Counted from the first letter of the stretch, positions 1 through 6,902 are shown. The stretch is 8,459 bases of DNA from Fimbriiglobus sp. (GCA_025352585.1 JANXTD010000293.1:1-8459), one strand, 5' to 3'. The notes: generated by a model not told the origin, from the letters alone. Made by a program: numbers and translations.

Positions 1-198
1 CCGCACCCCGACTTGGCCCCGGTCGCCGCCCGGGGGAGTGCCGTCGATCTCGACGAGGCCCGCCGCATCGTCCGCGCCGCCGGGGGCGACGGGGCCGACG
101 AACAGCGGCGGAACCTGATCCTCGGGGTTCTCGGCGGCCTCGGCATCGCCGTCATCCTCGCCGCCGTGACCGTCATCGCCGTCGTCTTGACGAAGTAA
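1..198 (+). CDS. C-terminal end of an unidentified protein with a terminal membrane helix (partial)
   Basis: The frame is open from base 1 to a TAA stop at 196-198, giving 65 visible residues. A TTG at 13 could be a start, but there is no ribosome-binding site before it and the frame continues to the window edge. This is therefore more likely the tail of a longer gene. The visible part has an Ala/Arg/Asp-rich stretch containing DLDEARRIV, then a basic Arg-Arg pair, then a strongly hydrophobic segment of about 24 residues (visible residues 39-63) ending in Leu-Thr-Lys. That pattern fits one C-terminal transmembrane helix, with most of the protein before it. No domain is recognisable and no function is proposed. 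The gene converges on recN with a gap of 31 bp and no clear terminator hairpin. Confidence 0.6.
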   Translation, partial: PHPDLAPVAARGSAVDLDEARRIVRAAGGDGADEQRRNLILGVLGGLGIAVILAAVTVIAVVLTK

Positions 199-229
199 CG
201 CCTCGACTCTTTCGACGGGCCGCGCGGTT

Positions 230-1924
230 TTACACCCCCGCGGCCTTGAGCATTTCCGCCGCTTCCTTCAGCGTGGTCTCGGACCGCGTCTCGCCGCGCA
301 GCATGATCGCCAACTCCTCGACGCGGTCGGTGCGGTCGGTCAGGTGCGTGACCGTCGTCGTGGTGCGCTTGCCGGCCGTCGCCTTGCGGATCGTCCAGTG
401 GTGGTGCGCGTAGCAGGCGACTTGCGGCAGGTGCGTAATGCACAAGACCTGGTGCGACGCCCCGAGCGCGGCGAGCTTCTGGCCGAGCACGTCGCCGAGG
501 CGGCCGCCGACGTTGGCGTCGATCTCGTCGAACACCACCAGCGTGCGGACCGGGTCGTGGGCCGCCAGCACCGTCTTGAGCGCGAGCATCGTCCGCGACA
601 TCTCGCCGCCCGACGCGACCTTGCGCAGCGGCCGCGCCGGCTCGCCGGGGTTGGCCGTGAGCATCAGTTCGAGGCTGTCCGCGCCGTGGGCCGGCACGTC
701 GGCACTCGGGTCGTCGGAGAGTGCCACCGTTTCGAGCACCGCGTCGAGCTTGGCCTTGGGCATGTGCAAGTCGGCGAGGTGCCGCTGCGCCTCCGACGCT
801 AGCCGCTTGGCGACCTTCGCGCGGCCCTTCGTGAGCGTCGCGGCGGCGTCCTTCAACTCGCCGAACGCCTTCGCCTGGGCCGCGTCGATGCCGGCGAGGT
901 CGTCTTCCTGCCGCTGCAAGTCCCGCTCCTTGGCGTCGAGAGTCAGGCGGTACTCGATCAACTCGGGCAGCGCTTTGCCGTACTTCGTCTCGAGCTTCTT
1001 GAGCGACTGCAACCGCACTTCGATGGCGTCGAGGCGTTCCGGGTCGGCCTCGAAGGCGTCGCTCAGGTCGCGGCAGGTGTCGGCCAGGTCTTCGACCTCG
1101 GGCTTCAAGGTTTCGAGCCGGCGGGCCACGTCGGCGAGCTTGCGGTCGAGCGCCGTCCACTTGCCCGCCTCCTTGACGAGCCGGCTCAGGACCACGGCAA
1201 CTGACCCTTCGTCGTCGTAGAGTTTCGACGCCACCGACGAGGTGAAGTGGCTCACCGCCTGGGCGTGGATCAGCCGCTCGCGCTCCTTGAGGACCGCCCC
1301 GAGTTCGCCCGGCTTCACGGCCGCGGCGTCGAGTTCGTCGCGTTCGTAGCGCACCAACGCCAACTCGCGCAGCCGGGTGGCGCGGGCCTCGGAGAGTTCC
1401 TTGCGCTGCCGCCGCAAGCCGCGTAGCCGGTCGGCACAGCGGGTGTAGGCGTCGCGCTGGTCGCCCAATCGGCCGAAGGCGTCGAGCAGTTCGAGTTGGT
1501 ACGCCGGCTGGAGCAGCGAGTAACTCTCGCGCTGGCCGTGGACATCGACGAGCATCTCGCCGAGCTTGCGCAGCGTCGCCACGCTGATCGGCTGCTCGTT
1601 GACGCAGGCGGCACTGCGGCCGGTGCGGCTGAGCCGGCGCGTCAGCACCAACTCGTCGTCGGTGAGCGACGTTTGCAGCATCGCCTCGGCCGCCGCCTTC
1701 TGCTCCGGGCGGGTCAACTCGAAGCGGCCGGTGACGCGCAACTCGTCTTGGCCGGCGCGGATGACGTCGGGGCTGCCGCGCTCCCCGAGTAGCAAGCCGA
1801 TGGCCCCGAGGAGCAGCGACTTGCCGGCCCCGGTCTCGCCGGTCCAGGCGCAGAAGCCCGGCGCGAGTTCGACGCGGACGTCTTCGATCAGGGCGAGGTT
1901 CTGGACGGCGAGTTCGCGGAGCAT
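230..1924 (-). CDS. recN: DNA repair protein RecN (SMC-like ATPase)
   Basis: RecN is a cytoplasmic SMC-family ATPase that acts early in double-strand-break repair, before RecA-dependent recombination. The predicted protein is 564 residues, the usual RecN length. Visible motifs, numbered from the chosen start: the family N-terminus MLRELAVQNLALIED; Walker A GETGAGKS at 29-36; a Q-loop-like VDVHGQ around 126-131; long charged, heptad-like segments around 160-220 and 260-370 that fit the SMC coiled-coil arms; ABC signature SGGEMSR at 438-444; Walker B TLVVFDEID at 461-469; and the switch region ITHLPQVA at 496-503. The frame is open 26 codons further upstream to an ATG at 2002, but those residues look non-homologous. 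The ATG at 1922-1924 starts exactly where RecN proteins begin and has a weak GGGA 7 nt upstream. The gene ends with TAA and is divergent from dnaX. Confidence 0.95.
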   Translation of the reverse strand: MLRELAVQNLALIEDVRVELAPGFCAWTGETGAGKSLLLGAIGLLLGERGSPDVIRAGQDELRVTGRFELTRPEQKAAAEAMLQTSLTDDELVLTRRLSRTGRSAACVNEQPISVATLRKLGEMLVDVHGQRESYSLLQPAYQLELLDAFGRLGDQRDAYTRCADRLRGLRRQRKELSEARATRLRELALVRYERDELDAAAVKPGELGAVLKERERLIHAQAVSHFTSSVASKLYDDEGSVAVVLSRLVKEAGKWTALDRKLADVARRLETLKPEVEDLADTCRDLSDAFEADPERLDAIEVRLQSLKKLETKYGKALPELIEYRLTLDAKERDLQRQEDDLAGIDAAQAKAFGELKDAAATLTKGRAKVAKRLASEAQRHLADLHMPKAKLDAVLETVALSDDPSADVPAHGADSLELMLTANPGEPARPLRKVASGGEMSRTMLALKTVLAAHDPVRTLVVFDEIDANVGGRLGDVLGQKLAALGASHQVLCITHLPQVACYAHHHWTIRKATAGKRTTTTVTHLTDRTDRVEELAIMLRGETRSETTLKEAAEMLKAAGV

Positions 1925-2036
1925 GGCGGCATCCCGTGCCAGGACTGAACAGGCGTTTACCCGCTCAGCATACGCGACCGCCGCGCATTCCGCACCAGAC
2001 ATTCCCGACGTCGACGTTGCGGGGTAGGATCACGGC

Positions 2037-3842
2037 ATGGCAACGCCGCGACCAGGACCGCCCCCCATGACCCCCACCGACCCGCCCGCCGGCTACACGG
2101 TGGTCGCGCGCCGCTACCGGCCGCAACAGTTCATCGACCTCATCGGCCAGGAGCACGTGGCGAAGGCGCTCACCAACGCGATCACGTCGGGCCGCATCGC
2201 CCACGCCTTCCTGTTCACCGGGGCACGCGGCACCGGCAAGACCTCGACCGCCCGCATCCTGGCCAAGGCGCTGAACTGCGTCGAAGGGCCGACGCCCACA
2301 CCGTGTGACGTGTGCGACATTTGCAAAAGTGTCGCCAACGGTGACGATGTCGATGTGCTCGAAATCGACGGGGCGAGCAACAACAAGGTCGACGAGATTC
2401 GCGACCTGAAGTCGAACGTCGGCTTCCGGCCGCAGCGGGCGCGCTTCAAGATTTACATCATCGACGAAGTCCACATGCTGTCGAATTCGGCGTTCAACGC
2501 GCTGCTCAAAACACTCGAGGAGCCGCCGCCGCACGTCAAGTTTTTGTTCGCCACGACCGAAGTGCAGAAGATCCCGATCACGATTTTGTCGCGCTGCCAG
2601 CGCTTCGACTTCGCGGCCATCGGCCCGGCCAAAGTGTTCGAGACCCTCAAGTACATCGTCAAAAAAGAGGGCCTGGAAGCCGACGAGGACGCCCTGCACA
2701 TCATCGCCCGCCGCGCCGCCGGCTCGATGCGCGACGCCCAGACGCTGCTCGACCAACTCCTTGGATTTAGCGACGGCAAGCTCACCGCCGACAAGCTGCA
2801 CGCGCTGCTCGGCACCGCCGGCGACGACCGCGTGGGTCAACTTGCCGGGGCCATCCTCGCCAAGGACGCGGCGCTCGCGCTCGACACCGTGTCGCAGGCG
2901 GCCGAGGCGGGGCTGCAACTCGGCGAACTGCTCGACCAACTCATCGACTACTGGCGCGGGCTGATGCTCGTCCACGTCGCCGGGGCGGCCGCGCGGGATT
3001 TGCCCGGCACGCCGTCGCTGCACGCGCGCATCCGCGACCACGCCGCGACGACCGGCCTCGACACCGTCTTGGCGGGCCTCGACATCCTGACCGCGGCCAA
3101 GGGCAAGGCCCGCACGACGGCCCACGTGCAAGTGCTGATCGAAGTCGCCGTCGTTCGCCTGAGCCGGCTCGACGAACTGCTCTCGGTGGCGTCGCGGCTG
3201 CAACTGGCGGCGGGGCAGGGCGGCACGCCGGCAAAAATGACGGCCCCTCGTCCGGCGGTTGCCGCCGTGCCCCCGCCCGCGCCGCGGCCGGTTGAGGACG
3301 TAAAAAAAAACGGGCCGGTGACTAGCCCGCCGGTCGCAACTGTCAGTGGTGCAGGGTTTTCCGGCGAATTGACGGCGGCGGTGTTGCCGGCGTTGTGGGC
3401 GAGCGTGCTGGCGGAAGTGGGGATGATTCGCGGGCGGAACCTCGAACCGTCGGGAATGCCTGCAATTCTCGGGCCGAACGCCCTGGAAGTCCGCTTCCCG
3501 GCCGGCTATACTTCGCAGTACGACGCGATTCAGCACGACACCAGCCAGGAGGTCATCCGCCGCATCCTCAAGATGCAGACCGGCCGCGACGTGCAGATCA
3601 AGGTCGTGCTGCTGGCCGCGACCGCCGAGCGCCCGGCGTTCACCGCGGCCGTCGCCCCGGACCGCAAGAAGGATCTGATGCAGTTGCCGATCTTCGTCAA
3701 GGCGGCCGCGGCCCTCGGGGCCCAACTCATCAAGGTCGATGACGGCTTCAACCCGTACCTCGCCAACGCCCCGGTGGCCGCGGTACTCACGGCGGACGAG
3801 CCGGACGAACTGGCCCCGCTCCCCGACCCCGACGAGGTGTGA
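2037..3842 (+). CDS. dnaX: DNA polymerase III subunit tau, with a probable gamma short form
   Basis: DnaX is the ATPase motor of the clamp loader, which opens the beta sliding clamp and places it on primed DNA. The tau form also links the clamp loader to polymerase and helicase. The 601-residue product has the conserved start TVVARRYRPQQF (21-32), Walker A GARGTGKT (62-69), a four-cysteine zinc module C81-C90-C93-C96, Walker B DEVH (143-146), sensor I FATTE (171-175), the arginine-finger motif SRC (185-187) and sensor II GSMRDA (229-234). The oligomerisation domain runs to about 390. A Pro/Ala-rich linker (about 395-435) holds the A9 run, and a tau-type C-terminal domain follows from about 440. 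ATG 2037 has AGGA 7 nt upstream. ATG 2067 (Met11) also has AGGA, 9 nt upstream, so the start is uncertain by ten residues. It leads the dnaX-ybaB-recR-rpoN run. Confidence 0.96.
   Translation: MATPRPGPPPMTPTDPPAGYTVVARRYRPQQFIDLIGQEHVAKALTNAITSGRIAHAFLFTGARGTGKTSTARILAKALNCVEGPTPTPCDVCDICKSVANGDDVDVLEIDGASNNKVDEIRDLKSNVGFRPQRARFKIYIIDEVHMLSNSAFNALLKTLEEPPPHVKFLFATTEVQKIPITILSRCQRFDFAAIGPAKVFETLKYIVKKEGLEADEDALHIIARRAAGSMRDAQTLLDQLLGFSDGKLTADKLHALLGTAGDDRVGQLAGAILAKDAALALDTVSQAAEAGLQLGELLDQLIDYWRGLMLVHVAGAAARDLPGTPSLHARIRDHAATTGLDTVLAGLDILTAAKGKARTTAHVQVLIEVAVVRLSRLDELLSVASRLQLAAGQGGTPAKMTAPRPAVAAVPPPAPRPVEDVKKNGPVTSPPVATVSGAGFSGELTAAVLPALWASVLAEVGMIRGRNLEPSGMPAILGPNALEVRFPAGYTSQYDAIQHDTSQEVIRRILKMQTGRDVQIKVVLLAATAERPAFTAAVAPDRKKDLMQLPIFVKAAAALGAQLIKVDDGFNPYLANAPVAAVLTADEPDELAPLPDPDEV
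3302..3325 (+). other. Probable programmed slippage/frameshift site in dnaX (A9 plus stops in both shifted frames)
   Basis: Nine consecutive A (3302-3310) are read in frame as the end of GTA, then AAA AAA, then AA of AAC (Val422 to Asn425), at the linker between the ATPase core and the tau tail. A shift to the -1 frame (or one extra A in the mRNA) reads Lys-Arg-Ala-Gly-Asp and stops at TAG 3323-3325, giving 429 residues. A shift to the +1 frame (or one A fewer) reads Thr-Gly-Arg and stops at TGA 3319-3321, giving 427 residues. A Shine-Dalgarno-like GAGGA lies at 3294-3298, and a GC hairpin (3311-3315 with 3325-3329) follows directly. Established knowledge: E. coli dnaX makes a gamma form of about 430 residues by -1 frameshifting on an A-rich heptamer, and Thermus thermophilus dnaX uses transcriptional slippage on nine A. 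Use of the site here is inferred. Confidence 0.75.
3311..3329. other. GC hairpin abutting the A9 run
   Basis: CGGGC at 3311-3315 pairs with GCCCG at 3325-3329 around a 9-nt loop. In the dnaX mRNA it follows the A9 run with no spacer. On the opposite strand the same bases form a 5-bp GC stem followed by nine T, which is the shape of an intrinsic terminator. It may stimulate slippage, stop antisense transcription, or have no role. The stem is short, so confidence in a function is low. Confidence 0.4.
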
Positions 3843-3846
3843 CGCA

Positions 3847-4203
3847 ATGCTCGGCGACTTCGGCAGCATCATGAAATTGCTCGGCAACCGCGACAAGATT
3901 TCGGCCGAGTTCGTGAGGTTCAAGGACTCGCTAGGCGCGATCACGGCCGACGGCGACGCCGGCGGCGGCCTCGTGACCGTCCGCGTCAACGGCCGCATGG
4001 AGGTGATGAGTTGCCGCCTGCGCGACGGTGCCCCGGTCGGCGGCGACCCGGCGGCGCTGGCCGACCTGGTCGTCGCGGCGACCAACGTGGCCCTGGCGGC
4101 GGCCCGCGTCCTGGTGGCTGACGAGGCGCAAAAGGTGGCCCGCGGCCTCGACATCCCGCCCTCCTTGATGAAGCAACTCGGCGGCCTGCCCGGCCTCAGT
4201 TGA
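3847..4203 (+). CDS. ybaB: YbaB/EbfC family nucleoid-associated protein
   Basis: YbaB/EbfC proteins are small dimeric DNA-binding proteins, often nucleoid-associated. They are encoded between dnaX and recR in many bacteria, and their exact role is unsettled. This product is 118 residues, against about 110 for E. coli YbaB. It follows the family layout: an N-terminal helix beginning MLGDFGSIMKLLGNRDKI; a central strand region with GDAGGGLVTVRVNGRMEV (compare the family's GxGLVKVxxNG pattern); then a long helix with LADLVVAATNVALAAA and a Leu/Gly/Pro tail. The reading frame extends upstream into dnaX, but ATG 3847 starts the recognisable homology and has GAGGTG at 3834-3839, inside the end of dnaX. 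That placement, with only 4 nt between dnaX and this gene, suggests translational coupling. Confidence 0.88.
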   Translation: MLGDFGSIMKLLGNRDKISAEFVRFKDSLGAITADGDAGGGLVTVRVNGRMEVMSCRLRDGAPVGGDPAALADLVVAATNVALAAARVLVADEAQKVARGLDIPPSLMKQLGGLPGLS

Positions 4204-4239
4204 CGACTCGCCGCCCCCACACCCACGGATTGACACGCC

Positions 4240-4839
4240 ATGTCCGACGCCACGGGGCCAATACCGCGCCTGCACGCCGAACTGGCGAAGCTCCCCGGCA
4301 TCGGCCCGAAGAGCGCCGAGCGGATCGCGCACTTCCTGCTCAACGGCGACCGCAAGCCGGCCGTGCTGCTCGCCGAGGCCCTGCGCGACGTGGTCGAGAA
4401 GGTGCAGCCCTGCACGCAGTGCTACAACCTGACCGAGGGCGAACTGTGTAGCATCTGCCGCGACCCGCGACGCGACGCCGGGCTGATCTGCGTCGTCGAG
4501 ACGCCGCGCGATGTCGGCCTGTTCGAGCGCTCCGGCGGCTACCGCGGCCTCTACCACGTCCTCGGCGGCCGCCTCGCCCCGCTTGAAGGCCTGGGGCCGG
4601 ACCGGCTGACGTTGGCGGCGCTCGCCCAGCGCGTCCGCCGGGGCGGCGTGCGGGAAGTGATCCTCGCCACCAGCCCGACCCTCGAAGGGGACGGCACGGC
4701 CCTGTTCGCCAACAACCTGCTGGCCGGGACCAACGTCCACGTCACCAAGTTGGCCCGCGGACTGCCGACGGGGTCGTCGCTGGAACTGGCCAACCCGCAG
4801 ATGCTCGCCGACGCCCTCGACGGACGCCGCGACCTGTAA
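4240..4839 (+). CDS. recR: Recombination mediator protein RecR
   Basis: RecR works with RecO (and RecF) to load RecA onto SSB-coated single-stranded DNA at gaps, in the cytoplasm. At 199 residues it has the standard length and domain order: a helix-hairpin-helix around LPGIGPKSAERIAHFLL (18-34); a zinc finger with C58, C61, C70 and C73; a Toprim domain starting ICVVETPRDVGLFE (83-96, with Glu87 the conserved acidic residue) and continuing through YHVLGGRLAPLEG (105-117) and SPTLEGDGTA (145-154); and the family C-terminal signature LARGLPTGSSLEL (171-183) ending LDGRRDL. The start at ATG 4240 gives the normal N-terminus but has no good Shine-Dalgarno, only GGA about 12 nt upstream. Translation may depend on coupling to ybaB, 36 bp before it. 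Confidence 0.96.
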   Translation: MSDATGPIPRLHAELAKLPGIGPKSAERIAHFLLNGDRKPAVLLAEALRDVVEKVQPCTQCYNLTEGELCSICRDPRRDAGLICVVETPRDVGLFERSGGYRGLYHVLGGRLAPLEGLGPDRLTLAALAQRVRRGGVREVILATSPTLEGDGTALFANNLLAGTNVHVTKLARGLPTGSSLELANPQMLADALDGRRDL

Positions 4840-4896
4840 CTTCGCCCCCCGAAACCCCTCGCTGGATTTTCACACGACGGCGGACGAGGAGTCGGT

Positions 4897-6396
4897 ATGA
4901 GTCGGATGGGGATGAACTTCGACCTGTCGATGCGGCAGACGCAGACCATTGCGCCGAAGATGATTCAGTCGATGGAGATCCTGCAACTGCCGATCATGGC
5001 GCTGCAAGAAAAGATCCAGACCGAGTTACAAGAAAACCCGTTCCTCGAACTGAAAGAGTCCCACGCCAAGGAGGCCGAGGCCCCGTCGCCGGCGGAGTTC
5101 AACCCCGACGCGCCGATCAAGAACGACCAGACCGGCGAGACCGAGTTCGCCCGCATGGACGAGATCAACCGCGACTGGGGCGACCACTTCAATGAGGAGC
5201 ACCGGCCGAGCCGCGCCGCGCTGGTGGAGCAGTCGGACAAGAAGCTCGAAGCGATGATGAACATCGCCCAGGCCCCGCAGACGTTGCAGGACCACCTCGC
5301 GCAGCAGTTGCCGTACCTGGAACTCGACCCCGAGACGTTGGAACTCTGCGAGTACGTGATCTCGCACCTCGACGAGAACGGGTACTTGTTGGGCCACCAC
5401 CCCGACACCGGCAAGCCGCTGCCGATCACGCTCGACGACTTGGCCCGCGGCTACCCGCACCCGGTGACCGAGGCCGAGGTCGAGGAGGCGCTCGTGATCG
5501 TACAGGACCTCGAGCCGGCGGGGGTCGCGGCGCGGGACGTGAAGGAGTGCCTGCTGAACCAGGTCGATGGCGAGATCGAGCACCCCGAACTCGTCGCCAC
5601 GCTGATCCAGCACCACCTCGAAGACGTGGCCTTGAACCGCCTGCCGCTGATCCAGAAGCGCACCGGGGCCGACCTCGAAACGATCCACGAGGCGATCGCC
5701 GGCCTGAAGTCGCTCGACCCCAAGCCGGGGGCGCGGTTCGTCTCGGTGACGCCGAAGTACGTCGTCCCCGACGTGATCGTGACGTACACCGACGACGGCG
5801 ACTTCGCCATCAAGCTGACTAACGACTGGACGCCGAACGTCCGGCTGTCGAGCAAGTACAACAGCCTCGTCAAGGACAAGTCGTACGACCCCAAGACCCG
5901 CGAATACCTCCAGCGCAAGCACCAAAGCGCGTCGTGGCTGATTGACGCGATCTTACAGCGTCGCGAAACCTTAACGAAGGTAACGCGGGCAATCATCACG
6001 CACCAGCGTGCCTTCCTCGACAAGGGGGCCGACTTCATCCAGCCCTTGAAGATGGAGGACATCGCCAAGATCGTGGGTGTGCACGTCACGACGATTAGCC
6101 GGGCGGTGGACGACAAGTGGGTGGAGACGCCGCGAGGCATCTTCCCACTGAAGCGCTTCTTCGGCGGCGGGACGCTGAACAAGACGACCGGCGAGAACGT
6201 CGCCTGGGAGACGATCAAGCAGAAGCTCGTCGAGATCATCGGCGAGGAGAACAAGGCGAAGCCGTACTCGGACGAGGAGATCGTCGAGAAGTTCAAGGTC
6301 AACGGCCTCGACGTGGCGCGGCGCACGGTGACGAAGTACCGCGAGGCGCTCAAGATCCCGTCGAGCCGACAACGCAAGGAGTGGGCGGCGAAGTGA
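4897..6396 (+). CDS. rpoN: RNA polymerase sigma-54 factor RpoN
   Basis: RpoN directs RNA polymerase to -24/-12 promoters and needs AAA+ enhancer-binding activators to melt DNA. The 499-residue protein shows the full architecture: a Gln-rich Region I (about 10-52, with MRQTQTIAPKMIQSMEILQL); an acidic, low-complexity Region II (about 53-115); the core-binding domain (about 120-330, including DLEPAGVAARDVKECLL at 204-220 and LDPKPG at 273-278); a helix-turn-helix (about 385-420, MEDIAKIVGVHVTTISRAV then ETPRGIFPLKRFF); and the C-terminal RpoN box ARRTVTKYRE at 474-483. The box differs by one residue from the usual ARRTVAKYRE. ATG 4897 has a strong GAGGAG 5 nt upstream. Met4 and Met6 are possible alternatives but have worse spacing. 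It follows recR by 57 bp with no terminator seen between them. No activator gene is visible here. Confidence 0.97.
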   Translation: MSRMGMNFDLSMRQTQTIAPKMIQSMEILQLPIMALQEKIQTELQENPFLELKESHAKEAEAPSPAEFNPDAPIKNDQTGETEFARMDEINRDWGDHFNEEHRPSRAALVEQSDKKLEAMMNIAQAPQTLQDHLAQQLPYLELDPETLELCEYVISHLDENGYLLGHHPDTGKPLPITLDDLARGYPHPVTEAEVEEALVIVQDLEPAGVAARDVKECLLNQVDGEIEHPELVATLIQHHLEDVALNRLPLIQKRTGADLETIHEAIAGLKSLDPKPGARFVSVTPKYVVPDVIVTYTDDGDFAIKLTNDWTPNVRLSSKYNSLVKDKSYDPKTREYLQRKHQSASWLIDAILQRRETLTKVTRAIITHQRAFLDKGADFIQPLKMEDIAKIVGVHVTTISRAVDDKWVETPRGIFPLKRFFGGGTLNKTTGENVAWETIKQKLVEIIGEENKAKPYSDEEIVEKFKVNGLDVARRTVTKYREALKIPSSRQRKEWAAK

Positions 6397-6414
6397 GCGG
6401 GGGTCGCGGACGAA

Positions 6415-6499
6415 AACCGTTTTGCCGCGGAGACGCAGAGGCGCGGAGAAGACCAAATTCAAGTTTTGGTCTTCTCTGCGTCTCCGCGGCAAAGCGGTT
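6415..6499. repeat. Long imperfect inverted repeat; likely dispersed palindrome and bidirectional terminator
   Basis: The left arm (6415-6440) and right arm (6474-6499) are complementary over 26 positions, with one mismatch that would be a U-G wobble in the rpoN-strand RNA. An 8-nt bulge in the left arm (6441-6448, GCGCGGAG) follows. A further 9 bp of pairing (6449-6457 with 6465-6473) closes on a small loop whose centre is TTCAAG (6458-6463). The element sits 18 nt after the rpoN stop and 13 nt beyond the stop of the convergent gene, so it could end both transcripts, although no T-run follows on the + side. The GCCGCGGAGACGCAGAG core resembles short palindromic repeats scattered through intergenic DNA of planctomycetes and other bacteria; that is from memory and was not checked. 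Confidence 0.8.
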
Positions 6500-6512
6500 A
6501 TAAATGGTTCGC

Positions 6513-6854
6513 CTACCGCCCCGGTGACGGTAACCGAATCTCGATCGGGATCGTGATGCCGCCGGTGTGCGGGGCGTTGCTCGGCGGGGGCAGGAGACTT
6601 GCCGGGAGCGGCGGGCCGACGAAGCCGGTGCTCGCCGTCGTTGGCGTCGCGGGGGTCTCGTCGTTGAGGACCTTGCTGACCTTCTTGCCGAAGTTCTTCA
6701 CGTCGTCGGTGATCTTGTGCGAGTCGATGTCACCCGCGACGTTGTACTTGCCGTCGGCGGTCGATTTGACGTTGACGTTGTACCAGCCGAGGTACCAACC
6801 CAAGCCGCCGAAGCCGACGACGAGCAAGCCGACGAGGGCGAGTAAGTTCTTCAT
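6513..6854 (-). CDS. Small membrane-anchored or secreted protein of unknown function
   Basis: I do not recognise this 113-residue protein. The N-terminus has one Lys and then a hydrophobic segment (about residues 4-24, LLALVGLLVVGFGGLGWYLGW), a single membrane anchor or uncleaved signal. No lipobox cysteine is present; the protein has no cysteine at all. Residues 25-64 are polar with strand-like alternation (YNVNVKSTADGKYNVAGDID) and then a Lys/Asp-rich helix-like part (KITDDVKNFGKKVSKVL). Residues 66-98 are Pro/Thr/Ala-rich and look disordered, and the end is TIPIEIRLPSPGR. With N-in topology the tail would lie outside the cytoplasmic membrane. ATG 6852-6854 has GGAG 9 nt upstream, and the frame ends with TAG. 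Start, ribosome-binding site and coherent layout make it a likely real gene. It converges on rpoN and diverges from prkA. Confidence 0.72.
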   Translation of the reverse strand: MKNLLALVGLLVVGFGGLGWYLGWYNVNVKSTADGKYNVAGDIDSHKITDDVKNFGKKVSKVLNDETPATPTTASTGFVGPPLPASLLPPPSNAPHTGGITIPIEIRLPSPGR

Positions 6855-6902
6855 GCGCGTCTACTCCGTTGCCGATGGCCAGTCCGTTGAGGGGGCGATT
6901 TT

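Noticed and set aside
438..1220. A 260-codon plus-strand frame opposite recN, plus similar frames opposite rpoN (5026-5925) and prkA (6861-7682).
   Set aside because: All overlap strongly supported genes on the other strand and show only composition-driven, Ser/Arg/Val-rich translations.
1926..1941. A sigma-54-like element before recN on the minus strand: TGGCACGG with GC at the correct distance.
   Set aside because: The -24 half is perfect, but the -12 half is CCGC rather than TTGC, and initiation would fall inside recN, after its start codon. It is probably chance.
1925..2002. A 26-residue N-terminal extension of RecN from an upstream ATG.
   Set aside because: The RecN family starts at MLRELAVQNLALIED; the extra residues look like translated leader and would use up most of the divergent gap.
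2661..2667. AAAAAAG in dnaX, the same heptamer as the E. coli dnaX slippery site.
   Set aside because: It is read in phase as AAA AAA GAG, not A AAA AAG, so tandem -1 slippage of the E. coli type is not set up, and it lies in the middle of the ATPase core.
3739..3846. A longer ybaB frame starting inside dnaX.
   Set aside because: The extra 36 residues are a frame-shifted reading of the dnaX end without homology, and ATG 3847 has its own ribosome-binding site.
1965..4415. An 816-codon open frame on the minus strand opposite dnaX, ybaB and recR.
   Set aside because: It is antisense to well-supported genes, has Arg/Gly/Ala-rich composition without any recognisable domain, and long antisense frames are expected in DNA this GC-rich.
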